This document shows positions 17,298-26,300 of a stretch of 58,350 nt of DNA, in pieces. The stretch comes from an uncultured Bradyrhizobium sp. (GTDB taxonomy: Bacteria > Pseudomonadota > Alphaproteobacteria > Rhizobiales > Xanthobacteraceae), in assembly GCF_936943645.1 (NCBI RefSeq), contig NZ_CAKZJO010000066.1, positions 1 through 58,350 of the forward strand, read 5' to 3'. The notes beneath the pieces were generated by a model. It worked only from the letters and a program-made list of their open reading frames with translations, did no database searches and was not told where the DNA came from. Position 1 is the first letter of the stretch, and each line of letters starts with the position of its first letter. The position numbers were made by a program, and so were the translations under genes.

Positions 17298-17957
17298 CTA
17301 GCTGCTTAGACTGGGCTTGGACGGTTTGAGTTCATCGTCGGCCTTCACCGCGACGAAGCGGGTGCCGTCGCGATCGACCAGCAGGACCATGGTTCCCTGC
17401 GGCAGGGGCGATGATGATGGCGCGGCGACCGCCCAGACGAAATGGCGGTTGCCGTGGATGTCGGCGACGCTGACCTTGCCGGGCGGCCCCTGGTCGAGCG
17501 GTCCGATGACGACCTCGCCGATGCGGCCGACGAGGTCCCCAAGACCGACGACATAGCTCTCGTCCTTCGGGATGACCCGCGCGATGGCCCGGCTGGCAGC
17601 ACGCACCAAGGGAACCGAGACCACGAGGGCCCCGATCGAGGCGGCCGTCGCCGGCAAGGGCCCCGCCACCATCCGCGCGACGTCCTGGATCAGGAAGCCG
17701 GTGATGGAGAAGGCGCCGAGCAACAGCAGCAGGAAGATCAACAGCGGCACGCCGCCGACATTGATCCAGGAGATGGCGTTGATGACGCCATTGTCGCTGG
17801 GATGGCCGAAATCGATGTTGGTGCCGAGCATCTCGCTCAAGGAGGCCCCGACCATCATCGAGACCACCTCGATCGAGCCGACGATGAGGATCATGGCCGC
17901 CGCGACTGCGAACGGCCTGACCTCCGGCATCATGACGTGTTCGAGCAGAGCGCTCAT
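17298..17957 (-). CDS. YqiJ-like membrane protein with C-terminal OB-fold (NfeD-related)
   Basis: A 219-aa protein with three likely membrane helices (about 14-38, 65-90 and 100-122) and a C-terminal soluble OB-fold domain (about 140-210; 'GDLVGRIGEVVIGPLDQGPPGKVSV', 'QGTMVLLVDRDGTRFVAV'). This is the usual partner of flotillins (NfeD/YqiJ class), thought to work in the same membrane assembly. It starts 10 bp after the PspA-like gene and ends 23 bp before the flotillin gene, so all three are very likely co-transcribed. Confidence 0.88.
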   Translation of the reverse strand: MSALLEHVMMPEVRPFAVAAAMILIVGSIEVVSMMVGASLSEMLGTNIDFGHPSDNGVINAISWINVGGVPLLIFLLLLLGAFSITGFLIQDVARMVAGPLPATAASIGALVVSVPLVRAASRAIARVIPKDESYVVGLGDLVGRIGEVVIGPLDQGPPGKVSVADIHGNRHFVWAVAAPSSSPLPQGTMVLLVDRDGTRFVAVKADDELKPSKPSLSS

Positions 17958-17967
17958 GACACGACAC

Positions 17968-19122
17968 TCAGGAGCGCGACTTCAGCCGCGCCAGCCTCGC
18001 CGCAATTTCCTTGTCGCGATGAAGCGCGCTGAGCTCGTCGATGTCGCTCGAATACGGGATGCCCGGCGGCACGCCGGTGGCCCGCGCCACTGCCCTGCCC
18101 GCGCGTAGCGCCTTCGCGGCCGCGGAGTTGCCACCCTGCTTGCGGGACGAGGTCGAGGCCTGATGGCTCGCGGCGGCCTCGCTCTTTTCGAGATCGACGC
18201 GGCGTTGCTCGGCGTCCTGGAGTGCTGACAGCACCGCACGCAGCGAGGTCACGCATTGCTCGATCTTCTCGTTGTTCTCGTCGATGGCGCGGGAGAGCAC
18301 CTCGAACTGTGCCTCCAGATCCATCTGCCGCGCGATGCCGGCGCGCGCGAGGTCATCGCGCCCGTCGGTGATCGCCCCTTCGATCTTGGGCGCGAGATCG
18401 GCCATCTCGCGCTCGATCTCGGTGCGGCGTGCGTTGAGGCGGTATTCCTCGGCCCGCGCAGCGGCGAGCGCGTCGCGCGCTTCGCTCTCGGCGCGCTCGA
18501 TCTCGCGGATGGCCTGGCCGACCACTTTCAGCTTGTTCTTGCCTTCCGCCTGCTCGATCGCGTCATAGGCGATGCCGGCGATCAGACGTCCGACCCGGGA
18601 CAGGAAATTGTCGGGGGCGGCAGCGATGGTATCCATAGCGTTCTCCTCCTCTGGCAGAGTGTTCGGCGTGACGCCGTAGTGAACTTCGAAGCCGTCATCG
18701 GTACGGACGAGGCGCGCGGGCACGCTTTGCCCCCAGCCCTCGGCGTAGCCGGCATAGTCGAAGGGCACGCTGAAGCGTCCCTCCACCGTCGCAATCGAAA
18801 TGGTCGCGGGGCCCTTGATCTTGGCGAGCTTGTCGTCGAGCGGCAGGCGACGCCCCTGCGCCGCGCGATACTCAGTGCGATCGCGCAGCCCCAGCGTCAC
18901 CAGGCGCGACGGCAGCGCCGTTGCTTTCCGGATCGGCTCATAGGCGTGGGCATGCAGCAGCACGACGTTGGAGCCGATGTTGTGGCTCCGCGCGACCTCA
19001 TCGAGGATTTCCATCATGCGGTCATAGGCCCCGAATGTCGCCTCCAGGGCGGCCTTGGCGGCCGGATCAGGGGCAAGCCTGTAGCGCAGCGCGGACGGCG
19101 CGTTTCGGGGCGACTGGCTCAT
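17968..19122 (-). CDS. PspA/IM30 protein fused to a TnpB-like N-terminal domain
   Basis: A 384-aa protein in two parts. Residues ~163-315 are PspA/IM30-like: 'NFLSRVGRLIAGIAYDAIEQAE', long charged coiled coils and 'DGRDDLARAGIARQ', the usual AlxG/DLAR landmark. Residues ~11-153 resemble the pre-RuvC N-terminal part of IS200/IS605 OrfB/TnpB proteins: 'YRLAPDPAAKAALEATFGAYDRMMEIL', 'LHAHAYEPIRKATALPSRLV', then 'ISIATVEGRFSVPFDYAGYA' and 'PARLVRTDDGFEVHYGV'. No RuvC DED or zinc motif follows. The C-terminal tail (about 320-384) is Ser/Ala/Lys-rich. ATG 19122 has no clear Shine-Dalgarno; an in-frame ATG at 18636 has an excellent one and would give a 222-aa plain PspA. PspA proteins bind damaged inner membrane; here the partners are YqiJ and flotillin. 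Confidence 0.82.
   Translation of the reverse strand: MSQSPRNAPSALRYRLAPDPAAKAALEATFGAYDRMMEILDEVARSHNIGSNVVLLHAHAYEPIRKATALPSRLVTLGLRDRTEYRAAQGRRLPLDDKLAKIKGPATISIATVEGRFSVPFDYAGYAEGWGQSVPARLVRTDDGFEVHYGVTPNTLPEEENAMDTIAAAPDNFLSRVGRLIAGIAYDAIEQAEGKNKLKVVGQAIREIERAESEARDALAAARAEEYRLNARRTEIEREMADLAPKIEGAITDGRDDLARAGIARQMDLEAQFEVLSRAIDENNEKIEQCVTSLRAVLSALQDAEQRRVDLEKSEAAASHQASTSSRKQGGNSAAAKALRAGRAVARATGVPPGIPYSSDIDELSALHRDKEIAARLARLKSRS
18634..18652 (-). promoter_or_regulatory. Strong internal ribosome-binding site and ATG inside the PspA-fusion gene
   Basis: On the minus strand AGAGGAGGAGAA lies 6-8 nt before an in-frame ATG at 18636 (MDTIAAAP), exactly where the PspA-like part begins. It is the best Shine-Dalgarno in this operon and much better than anything before the upstream ATG at 19122. 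Internal initiation would yield a 222-aa PspA without the N-terminal domain. Confidence 0.65.
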
Positions 19123-19130
19123 GGAAAGCA

Positions 19131-19155
19131 CTAAAGCACCATTTTGGTGCTTTAG
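19131..19155. promoter_or_regulatory. 25-bp palindrome at the start of the PspA-YqiJ-flotillin operon
   Basis: Two perfect 11-bp arms, CTAAAGCACCA and TGGTGCTTTAG, flank a TTT centre. The palindrome ends 8 nt before the ATG at 19122 and touches a possible GTG start at 19131. It could be an operator for a dimeric regulator or an RNA hairpin that hides the first start. It does not resemble a PspF enhancer or a sigma-54 promoter. No U tract follows, so it is not a clear terminator. Confidence 0.55.
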
Positions 19156-19591
19156 GAAGAGGAGCTGTGATCACGTTTCCCTGATCCTCATGCACGCTAT
19201 TGATGAGTCGTCGTCGCCTGGAGCGGCGTTCAAGGCCGGCGCTCACCCCTAGATCACGGCCGATCAAGACTTCTTGCACGCGCGGATGGCAATTTGAGAC
19301 GAAATGCAGGGAGCGTTCGGCAACGAGGCGCGCGGCCCCCGTTCACGGCGCCGAAGAGCGAGGAGACCGCGACAAAATTGCGGAGCAATTTTGCGCTGAT
19401 GCGACGAAGCAATCCAGAATCCCTCCGCAGAAACATTCTGGATTGCTTCGCTACGCTCGCAATGACGGCGTGACATCCGGGCTCCCGTGAGCGGCAATGC
19501 TCCACAGCCTGTCCGCAGCATATCCACAACGTCGGTAACGCGGATTCGGCAGCCGGTCGGACGACTTGCTGCGCACAAACCCACAGGTGGG
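19156..19591. other. Intergenic region with REP-like repeats
   Basis: This 436-bp stretch has no supportable gene. It contains the REP-like palindromes at 19374-19450. Promoter elements for the PspA operon (minus strand) should lie near 19156-19220, but I cannot identify them. Confidence 0.5.
19374..19450. repeat. REP-like palindromic repeats
   Basis: Two adjacent perfect inverted repeats are present. AAAATTGC-GGA-GCAATTTT lies at 19374-19392. A 16-bp pair (CGAAGCAATCCAGAAT, 19405-19420, and its complement, 19435-19450) has a 14-nt loop. The following GCTACGCTCGCAATGACGG resembles an intergenic repeat I recall as abundant in Bradyrhizobium; copy number was not checked. Confidence 0.65.
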
Positions 19592-19852
19592 TCAGCCGCC
19601 GGCCTGATCGAACACGCTGCGACAGGCCTCGCTCAGGCTCGCGCGGTTGCGCCGCAGGCACGCCGTGATGGCGCGGACGTTGGGAATCTCGCCGGCACAG
19701 AGGCGGTAGACATCGGGCGTGCAGGCCCGGCGCTGCTCCGCCGTGCCTTGCGCGTGCGCGGCCGAGGCAAACAGCGTCAGGAACAGCCCGACCGTGGAGG
19801 CGCGACGCGCCCGGCTTCTCACACCCGCAAACCGCAAAAACCTCGCCTTCAT
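19592..19852 (-). CDS. Small secreted cysteine-containing protein, 86 aa
   Basis: An 86-aa protein with a basic N-terminus and hydrophobic core (SRARRASTVGLFLTLFASAAHAQ) giving a signal peptide of about 35 residues. The mature ~51 residues hold four cysteines (ACTPDVYRLC...ACLRR...EACRSV) in helix-like spacing, probably two disulfides. The pattern 'CTPDVYRLCAGEIPNVRAITACL' recurs in small exported rhizobial proteins of unknown role. No operon partners are visible. Confidence 0.75.
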   Translation of the reverse strand: MKARFLRFAGVRSRARRASTVGLFLTLFASAAHAQGTAEQRRACTPDVYRLCAGEIPNVRAITACLRRNRASLSEACRSVFDQAGG

Positions 19853-20115
19853 GACCAGTCTCCCGTCTGCCCTGCCCGCCTCCCGGCCCTAGCGGCCGGC
19901 GTCATGCGAAGGGGTAGGAGGAATAAATCGCGGAAGATGTGATCTCTTTCACACTCGGCACGGTCGGGAGGAACGTAGGTTCCCGACGGGACTTCTTTAG
20001 AGATCGCTAACCAATCGAAGCCCGATCGCCGGATCGTTAAAATGCGAACGATCGGCTCAATCGGGTGACAAACCGGCTTTGCGACATTGCGCCTACTGCG
20101 TTTTGCGAGGGTGCG

Positions 20116-20325
20116 ATGAGAAGCGAAGCCGAATTCAACTTGCTGCTGGATGCCGTCCGAGACGCCATGGTCATTGAAGATTTCGCTCCAGCGCCGGAGC
20201 TCGAGTTCGCGCCCAGCTCGTGGAGCTTTGAGGCGACGCCCAGGAAAACTCCGATGGCCGCCAACGACAATGATGGCGCCTGGCCTCTCCTGCCGTTTCC
20301 CGAAGGCTGGTACGCAGCCTGCTGA
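20116..20325 (+). CDS. Small hypothetical protein, 69 aa
   Basis: Begins MRSEAEFNLLLDAVRDAMVI at ATG 20116, with GAGGG 5-9 nt upstream, and ends with WPLLPFPEGWYAAC. It is acidic, with a helical N-terminal third and a Pro-rich remainder. No family is recognised. A good intrinsic terminator 26 nt after the stop and a plausible ribosome-binding site support a genuine single-gene unit. Confidence 0.6.
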   Translation: MRSEAEFNLLLDAVRDAMVIEDFAPAPELEFAPSSWSFEATPRKTPMAANDNDGAWPLLPFPEGWYAAC

Positions 20326-20350
20326 GGGCTGATTTCCACGTGAGCCGAAC

Positions 20351-20371
20351 CGCCCGCCTCGCGGGCGTTTT
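20351..20371 (+). terminator. Intrinsic terminator after the 69-aa gene
   Basis: A perfect 7-bp GC stem, CGCCCGC/GCGGGCG, with a CTC loop followed directly by TTTT, 26 nt after the stop codon at 20325. Confidence 0.8.
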
Positions 20372-20407
20372 GCCGTGAGGCCTCCGCCGGACAATCGGCG
20401 GCAACGA

Positions 20408-20554
20408 TCAGTTTTTGACGCGATCCTCGCCATCCTGCTGCGCTCGGGCAGGTTCAGCCGATGGGAAGATGCTGTCGTAGATCGCGCGGGCCTCACGAAT
20501 GAGGCGGGCCCGCTCCAGCTCGGATTTCGGGACAAATCGGACGATGTCGCCCAT
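20408..20554 (-). CDS. Small hypothetical protein, 48 aa
   Basis: Starts MGDIVRFVPKSELERARLIR at ATG 20554, with GGAG 10 nt upstream. An earlier in-frame ATG at 20587 has a weaker site and would add 11 residues. The short beta-like start and a basic/acidic helix (KSELERARLIREARAIYDSIFP) match small proteins I remember from Bradyrhizobium genomes, with no function assigned. The C-terminal tail is polar (EPARAQQDGEDRVKN). Confidence 0.6.
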   Translation of the reverse strand: MGDIVRFVPKSELERARLIREARAIYDSIFPSAEPARAQQDGEDRVKN

Positions 20555-20755
20555 TTGTGGCTCCAGTGCTCGCGTGACGAGTTTCATCACTTCGCAGATG
20601 CGAACTCTATGCCAGCAGGCCTGAATCAGGGGTTTCCAGCAGCCTCCGGGCAAACCCGGTGATCGCGCCGCCACGCACCATGGCTGAGCGCGGCCGGCAG
20701 CATTCGGCGGCGCCGATGCGAAGTCAAATTGTTCTGGGAGATCAGAGGGTTGTGA

Positions 20756-20829
20756 TGGAGGCCACGACCAGAATTGAACTGGTGTACACGGTTTTGCAGA
20801 CCGTTGCGTAACCACTCCGCCACGTGGCC
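20756..20829 (-). tRNA. tRNA-Cys (GCA)
   Basis: A complete minus-strand cloverleaf of 74 nt. The acceptor stem is GGCCACG/CGTGGCC, the discriminator is T and CCA is encoded. The anticodon loop TCTGCAAAA carries GCA, and the T loop is AGTTCAATTCT. Confidence 0.95.
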
Positions 20830-20927
20830 CCGTAAGGCCGGACCAATATAGGGGATCAATGGCTTAGGCAACTGCCTTCGTCCGACTTTGGCTGGTGGCG
20901 GCCCCCGGCGACGTCCCGCAGCGACGG

Positions 20928-21689
<762 letters not shown>

Positions 21690-21696
21690 GCGCGCA

Positions 21697-22449
21697 TCAC
21701 AGCCAATACGCCACGCGATGGCGGTATTTTGCGTAGCAGCCGAGGGCGACGACGGCCACGACGACTGCATAGACGACACCGAGCAGCCATTGCTCCAAAT
21801 CGGTCGGCTGCGACAATAGCGGTCGCCGCACGAGATCGAGCAGCGTCGCGAATGGATTGACCCATGTCAGCCAGTGAAACGCGGTGCCGCGCACGCTGTC
21901 CTCGGTCCAGATGATTGGCGTGAGGAAGAACACGAATTGCAGGCCGCTGACGATCGCCGAGCCGATGTCGCGAAAACGCGCGCAGAGCATGCCGAGCGCG
22001 ACGGCGCCACCGAGCAGCACGAGAAACAGGATCGCAAAGCCGGGCACCACGAGCAGCATGCTCCAGCGCAGCGGCCACGGCATGACGAGGTAGAGCAGCG
22101 CGACGATCACCAGATGATGCGCGAAGATGATGATGTTGCGCGTGATCATCTGGAGCACATGAACGATCAGCGGTGCCGGCACCGCCTTGATGAGGTGACC
22201 GGACGCAACGAAGATGTTGGAGCCTTCCTGGAGCGCCGTGGCGATCAGGGTCCAGACGATCAGGCCGATTGCGAAGGACGGCAGGAAGGCGGCGATGTCT
22301 TGCTTGAACAGTGCCGCATAGACCGTGCCGACGCTTGCGATGGTTGCGGCGAGCGTCAGCGTGATCCAGAGCGGGCCGATCACGGTCCGCCGGTAGCGCA
22401 GCGAAATGTCCATCAGCGCGAGCGTGCCCCAGCGATCGGGCCGCACCAC
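21697..22449 (-). CDS. ABC-2 polysaccharide/O-antigen exporter, permease subunit
   Basis: A 250-aa ABC-2 type permease with six likely membrane helices. The family signature 'WGTLALMDISLRYRRTVIGPLW' is at the N-terminus, and 'FFLTPIIWTEDSV', 'WVNPFATLLDLVRRPLL' lie near the C-terminus. The start is uncertain: GTG at 22449 or 22452, with no ATG upstream in frame, and the protein is somewhat short at its N-terminus for the family. It is paired with the ATPase 7 bp downstream. No glycosyltransferases flank it, so the exported glycan cannot be deduced. Confidence 0.85.
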   Translation of the reverse strand: MVRPDRWGTLALMDISLRYRRTVIGPLWITLTLAATIASVGTVYAALFKQDIAAFLPSFAIGLIVWTLIATALQEGSNIFVASGHLIKAVPAPLIVHVLQMITRNIIIFAHHLVIVALLYLVMPWPLRWSMLLVVPGFAILFLVLLGGAVALGMLCARFRDIGSAIVSGLQFVFFLTPIIWTEDSVRGTAFHWLTWVNPFATLLDLVRRPLLSQPTDLEQWLLGVVYAVVVAVVALGCYAKYRHRVAYWL

Positions 22450-22605
22450 CTGGGTCAGAATTTCCTTCGCTGCGAGCTGAATTCGACGGCCCCTTGGTTG
22501 CCACGCTCCGATGCCGCAACAGGACAGCAGATCCGTACCGGCCGATGCTCTCTAGACGCCTGCGCCTCGCAGTGCAATCGACCGTACAGATGAGTCAGGC
22601 CGACG

Positions 22606-23337
22606 TCAGGCTCGTTTGCGTCGCCGAAAGTCGCGCCGGCCCTTTGAAACAGGCTTGGGAGCCAATTCCGGCATCTCGGCCTGAACCTCGCGATAGCGTG
22701 TTAACAGCCGTTCAAAACTCGCATGCAGCGTGTCGGCGATGTCGGGGCGCCGCTCGAGGCCGGCCAGGACAGTCGCCGCGGCCTCGATGGTCGAGAGCCC
22801 GTCGCGGCGCGGTTCTTTGCGCAGACGTCCGTAGCGCGAGGGGTGTGCCGGGTTGAGGATCACGCGCTGGCACTTGAGCATCCAGGGATTGCGCCACCAC
22901 AGCGCCTTGGCCTGGCTCCAGGTGCCGTCGAGCAGCACCACGCCTTCGAGCTTGCCGAGGATCGCGCGCTGGTTCTCCGCGATCTCGCCCTTGCGATTGA
23001 GCGCGACGATCTCGGCTTCCGCATCGAGGTCGGCGGCACGCGCCGACCCGAGATAGAGCACGGCCCAGTGCGTGGCATTCTCGACCGGCCGGCCCAGCGC
23101 CTTGGACAGGCTCGGCCAGGACAGGCCGACCCGCACGGTGGCGTCGGCGAAATGCCGGGCGAGCAGGCGCGCGGTGCCGAGCGCCCTGTCCTGCTCCTGC
23201 GGATGCTGGAGGATCAGCAGCGACAGCCGGTTTTCGATCGGCGTGACGCTGTCGCAGATGCACAGCGGCATCGGCTTCTGGCAGTGCGGGCACTCGGGGA
23301 TCGGTTCGGCGGCGGCGATATCTGGCGGGTTCGACAT
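22606..23337 (-). CDS. DTW-domain protein, probable tRNA-uridine aminocarboxypropyltransferase
   Basis: A 243-aa protein starting MSNPPDIAAA. A four-cysteine cluster at 16-28 (CPHCQKPMPLCIC) looks zinc-binding. It is followed by 'RLSLLILQHPQEQDRALGTARLL', the DxTW motif as DGTW (137-140, LLDGTWSQAKALWW) and 'PSRYGRLRKEPRRDGLSTIEAAA'. These are the landmarks of the DTW/TapT family that adds acp3 to U47 or U20 of tRNAs using SAM. It lies 38 bp downstream of the RND operon on the same strand and may be read from it, though no functional link is apparent. Confidence 0.88.
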   Translation of the reverse strand: MSNPPDIAAAEPIPECPHCQKPMPLCICDSVTPIENRLSLLILQHPQEQDRALGTARLLARHFADATVRVGLSWPSLSKALGRPVENATHWAVLYLGSARAADLDAEAEIVALNRKGEIAENQRAILGKLEGVVLLDGTWSQAKALWWRNPWMLKCQRVILNPAHPSRYGRLRKEPRRDGLSTIEAAATVLAGLERRPDIADTLHASFERLLTRYREVQAEMPELAPKPVSKGRRDFRRRKRA

Positions 23338-23374
23338 GGGCGCCGCTATACGCTCGAAGCGCGGCTTCAACAAC

Positions 23375-26300
23375 CTATTCCGCCGGCGCTGGTACCGGGC
23401 GTGGCGCAGGCCGCCGCCGCAGGCGGTCGATCAGGAGGTAGATGACCGGCGTGGTGTAGAGCGTCAGGATCTGCGAGACGAACAGGCCGCCGATGATGGT
23501 GATGCCGAGCGGACGGCGCAGCTCCGTGCCTGGGCCGGTTGCCACCACCAGCGGAATGCCGGCGAACAGCGCCGCCATGGTCGTCATCAGGATCGGACGG
23601 AAGCGCGCCTGGCAGGCCTCGAAGATCGCCTCCGCCGAGGACAGGCCGCGCTGGCGTTCGGCCTCGAGCGCGAAATCCACCATCATGATGCCGTTCTTCT
23701 TCACGATGCCGATCAGGAGGATGATGCCGACGAAGGCGATCACCGTCAGCGGCGTGTTGGTGAGCTGCAGGGCGAGCAGCGCCCCTAACCCGGCCGAGGG
23801 CAGCGTCGAGATGATCGTGAGCGGATGGGCGAGGCTCTCGTAGAGCACGCCGAGCACGATATACATCGCCACCAGCGCGCCGAGGATCAGTAGCGGCTGG
23901 CGGCCGCTGGTCTTGGCGAAGTCGCCGGCATTGCCGTCGAAGCTGCCGCGGATGCCTTCGGGCATGTGCAGCTCCTCGACCGCCCGCTGGATGTTCTGCG
24001 TCGCCGCCTGAAGCTGCACGTTCGGCATGAGGTTGAACGACACGGTGGTCGAGGGGAACGACTGCGAGTGGTAGACCGCGAGCGCGGCGAGCCCGCGGCT
24101 CGCGTGCACCACGGCCGACAGCGGCACCTGCGCGTCGCCGGCGCCCGCGACATAGATGCGATCGAGGTTGGACGGATCGACCTGGAATTTCGGATCGATC
24201 TCCAGCACGGTCATGTACTGGTTGCGCTGGGTGTAGATGATCGAGATCTGCCGCTGCGAAAAGGCGTTGTTCAGTGCGTTGTCGATGTCCTGAACCCTGA
24301 CGCCGAGCGCCGAGGCCTTCTGGCGATCGATGTTCAGGGTGAGTTGAAGCCCGCCGGGATCGCGGTCGCTGGAGATGTCGGTGATGCCCTCGACGCTCTC
24401 CATGCGCTTGGCGACGATCGGCGCCCATTTCTGCAGCAGGCTGAGGTCGGTGCTGGTCAGCGTGTACTGATAGTCTGAATCGCTCTGCCGGCCGCCGGCG
24501 CGGACGTCCTGGGCGGCGAACATGAAGAGGCGGATGCCGGCCACCGGGTACAGCGCACGTCTCAGACGGTCGATCACGACCGCGGTCGAGACGTGGTCGC
24601 GCTCCTCCGGCGGCTTCAGGCTGATATACATGATGCCGCGGTTCGAGGTCGCGCCCCCCGGCCCGCCCCCGGCGCCGACGGTCGAGCCGATGCCGGCCAC
24701 GGCCGGATCCTTCATCACGATGTCGGCAAGCCGCTGCTGGAGGCCGAGCATCGACTGGAACGAGATGTCGGCCGAGGCACGCGTCGCCCCGATGACGAAG
24801 CCGGAATCGTCGGTCGGGAAATAGCCCTTGGGGACCTTGATGTAGAGCGTCACGGTGAGGCCGATGGTCGCGAAGAACACCAACAGCGTCGCCAGCGGGT
24901 AGTCCAGCACGGTGCGCAGGGTTCTCGCATAGAAGGTCACGATGCGCGACAGCGAGCCCTCGATGACGCGATCGAACAGCGTCGCCGTGCCTGATGTCGC
25001 CTGCTTGATGTAATGGGCGCAGATCATCGGCGTGACCGTGAGCGACACCAGCGTCGAGACCAGGATGGCGAAGGTCAGCGTCAGCGAGAATTCGCGCAGG
25101 AGACGGCCGACGATGCCGTCCATGAAGATCAGCGGCGTGAAGGCCGCGATCAACGACAGGCTGATCGAGACCACGGTGAAGCCGATCTGCTTGGCGCCCT
25201 CCAGCGCCGCCTGGAACGGCCGCATGCCGTGCTCGAGATTGCGATACATGTTCTCGATCATGACGATGGCGTCGTCGACCACGAAACCGACGGAGATCGC
25301 AAGCGCCATCAGCGACAGATTGTCGATCGAGAAGCCCGCGACCCACATGCCGGCGCAGGTGCCGGCCAAAGCCAGCGGCACCGAGATGCCGGCCGCGATC
25401 GTCGGCGTCATCCTGCGGAGGAACACGAACACCACGACCATCACCAGGACCGCGGTCGCCAGCAATGTCCATTGCATGTCGAGCACGCTGGCGCGGATCG
25501 TGCCGGTGCGGTCAACCAGGGTCGAAATCTCGACGCCAGCCGGAATCCACTGCTTCAGCTCGGGGAGCAGCGCCTTCACCCGGTCGACGACGTCGATGAC
25601 GTTGGCATCGCCCTGCTTGGTGATCTGGATCAGCACGGCGGGCTGCTTGTTGAACCAGGCGATCGAACGGGCGTTGCGGACGGAATCCTCGATGTCGGCG
25701 ACGTCGGACAGCCGCACGAAATTGCCGTTCGCGCTCTTGATGACGATGTCGCGGAACTCTTTCGCGCTGCGCATCTGCTTGTTCAGCGACAGCGTCTCGC
25801 TCTGCCGCTCGCCGTTGAAGATGCCGACCGGGCCGAGCGGATTGGCGTTGATGATGGCGGTCCGCACGTCGTCGGTGGCGATGCCGGCGTTGGACAATGC
25901 GACGGGATTGAGCTGGACCCGCACGGCCGGCTGGTCGGCGCCGGAAATCGCCACGTTGCCGACCCCCTGCACCTGCGAGATGCGTTGCGCCAGCACGCTA
26001 TCGGCGACGTCGTAGATCGCGGCCGAAGAGATCGTCTTGGAGGTCAGCGCCAGCACGTAGATCGGCGCGCCGGCCGTATTGGCCTTGCGGAAGCGTGGCA
26101 GCGTCGGCAGGTCGCTCGGCAGGTCGACCATCGCAGCATTGATCGCCGCCTGCACGTCGCGCGCGGCCTTGTCGATGCTGCGGCCGATGTCGAACTGGAG
26201 CTGGATGCTGGTGTTGCCCAGCGTCGAAGTCGAGGTGATCTGGTTGATGCCCGAGATCTCGCCGAGACGCCGCTCCAGGGGCGAGGCCACCGTCGCCGCC

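Noticed and set aside
19517..19530. ATATCCACA, one base from a DnaA box.
   Set aside because: A single near-match with no AT-rich stretch, other boxes or replication genes nearby; not an origin.
19849..20535. A 228-codon minus-strand open frame.
   Set aside because: It overlaps a better-supported small gene with ribosome-binding site and terminator (20116-20371) and its translation is Arg/Ser-rich without any fold-like pattern.
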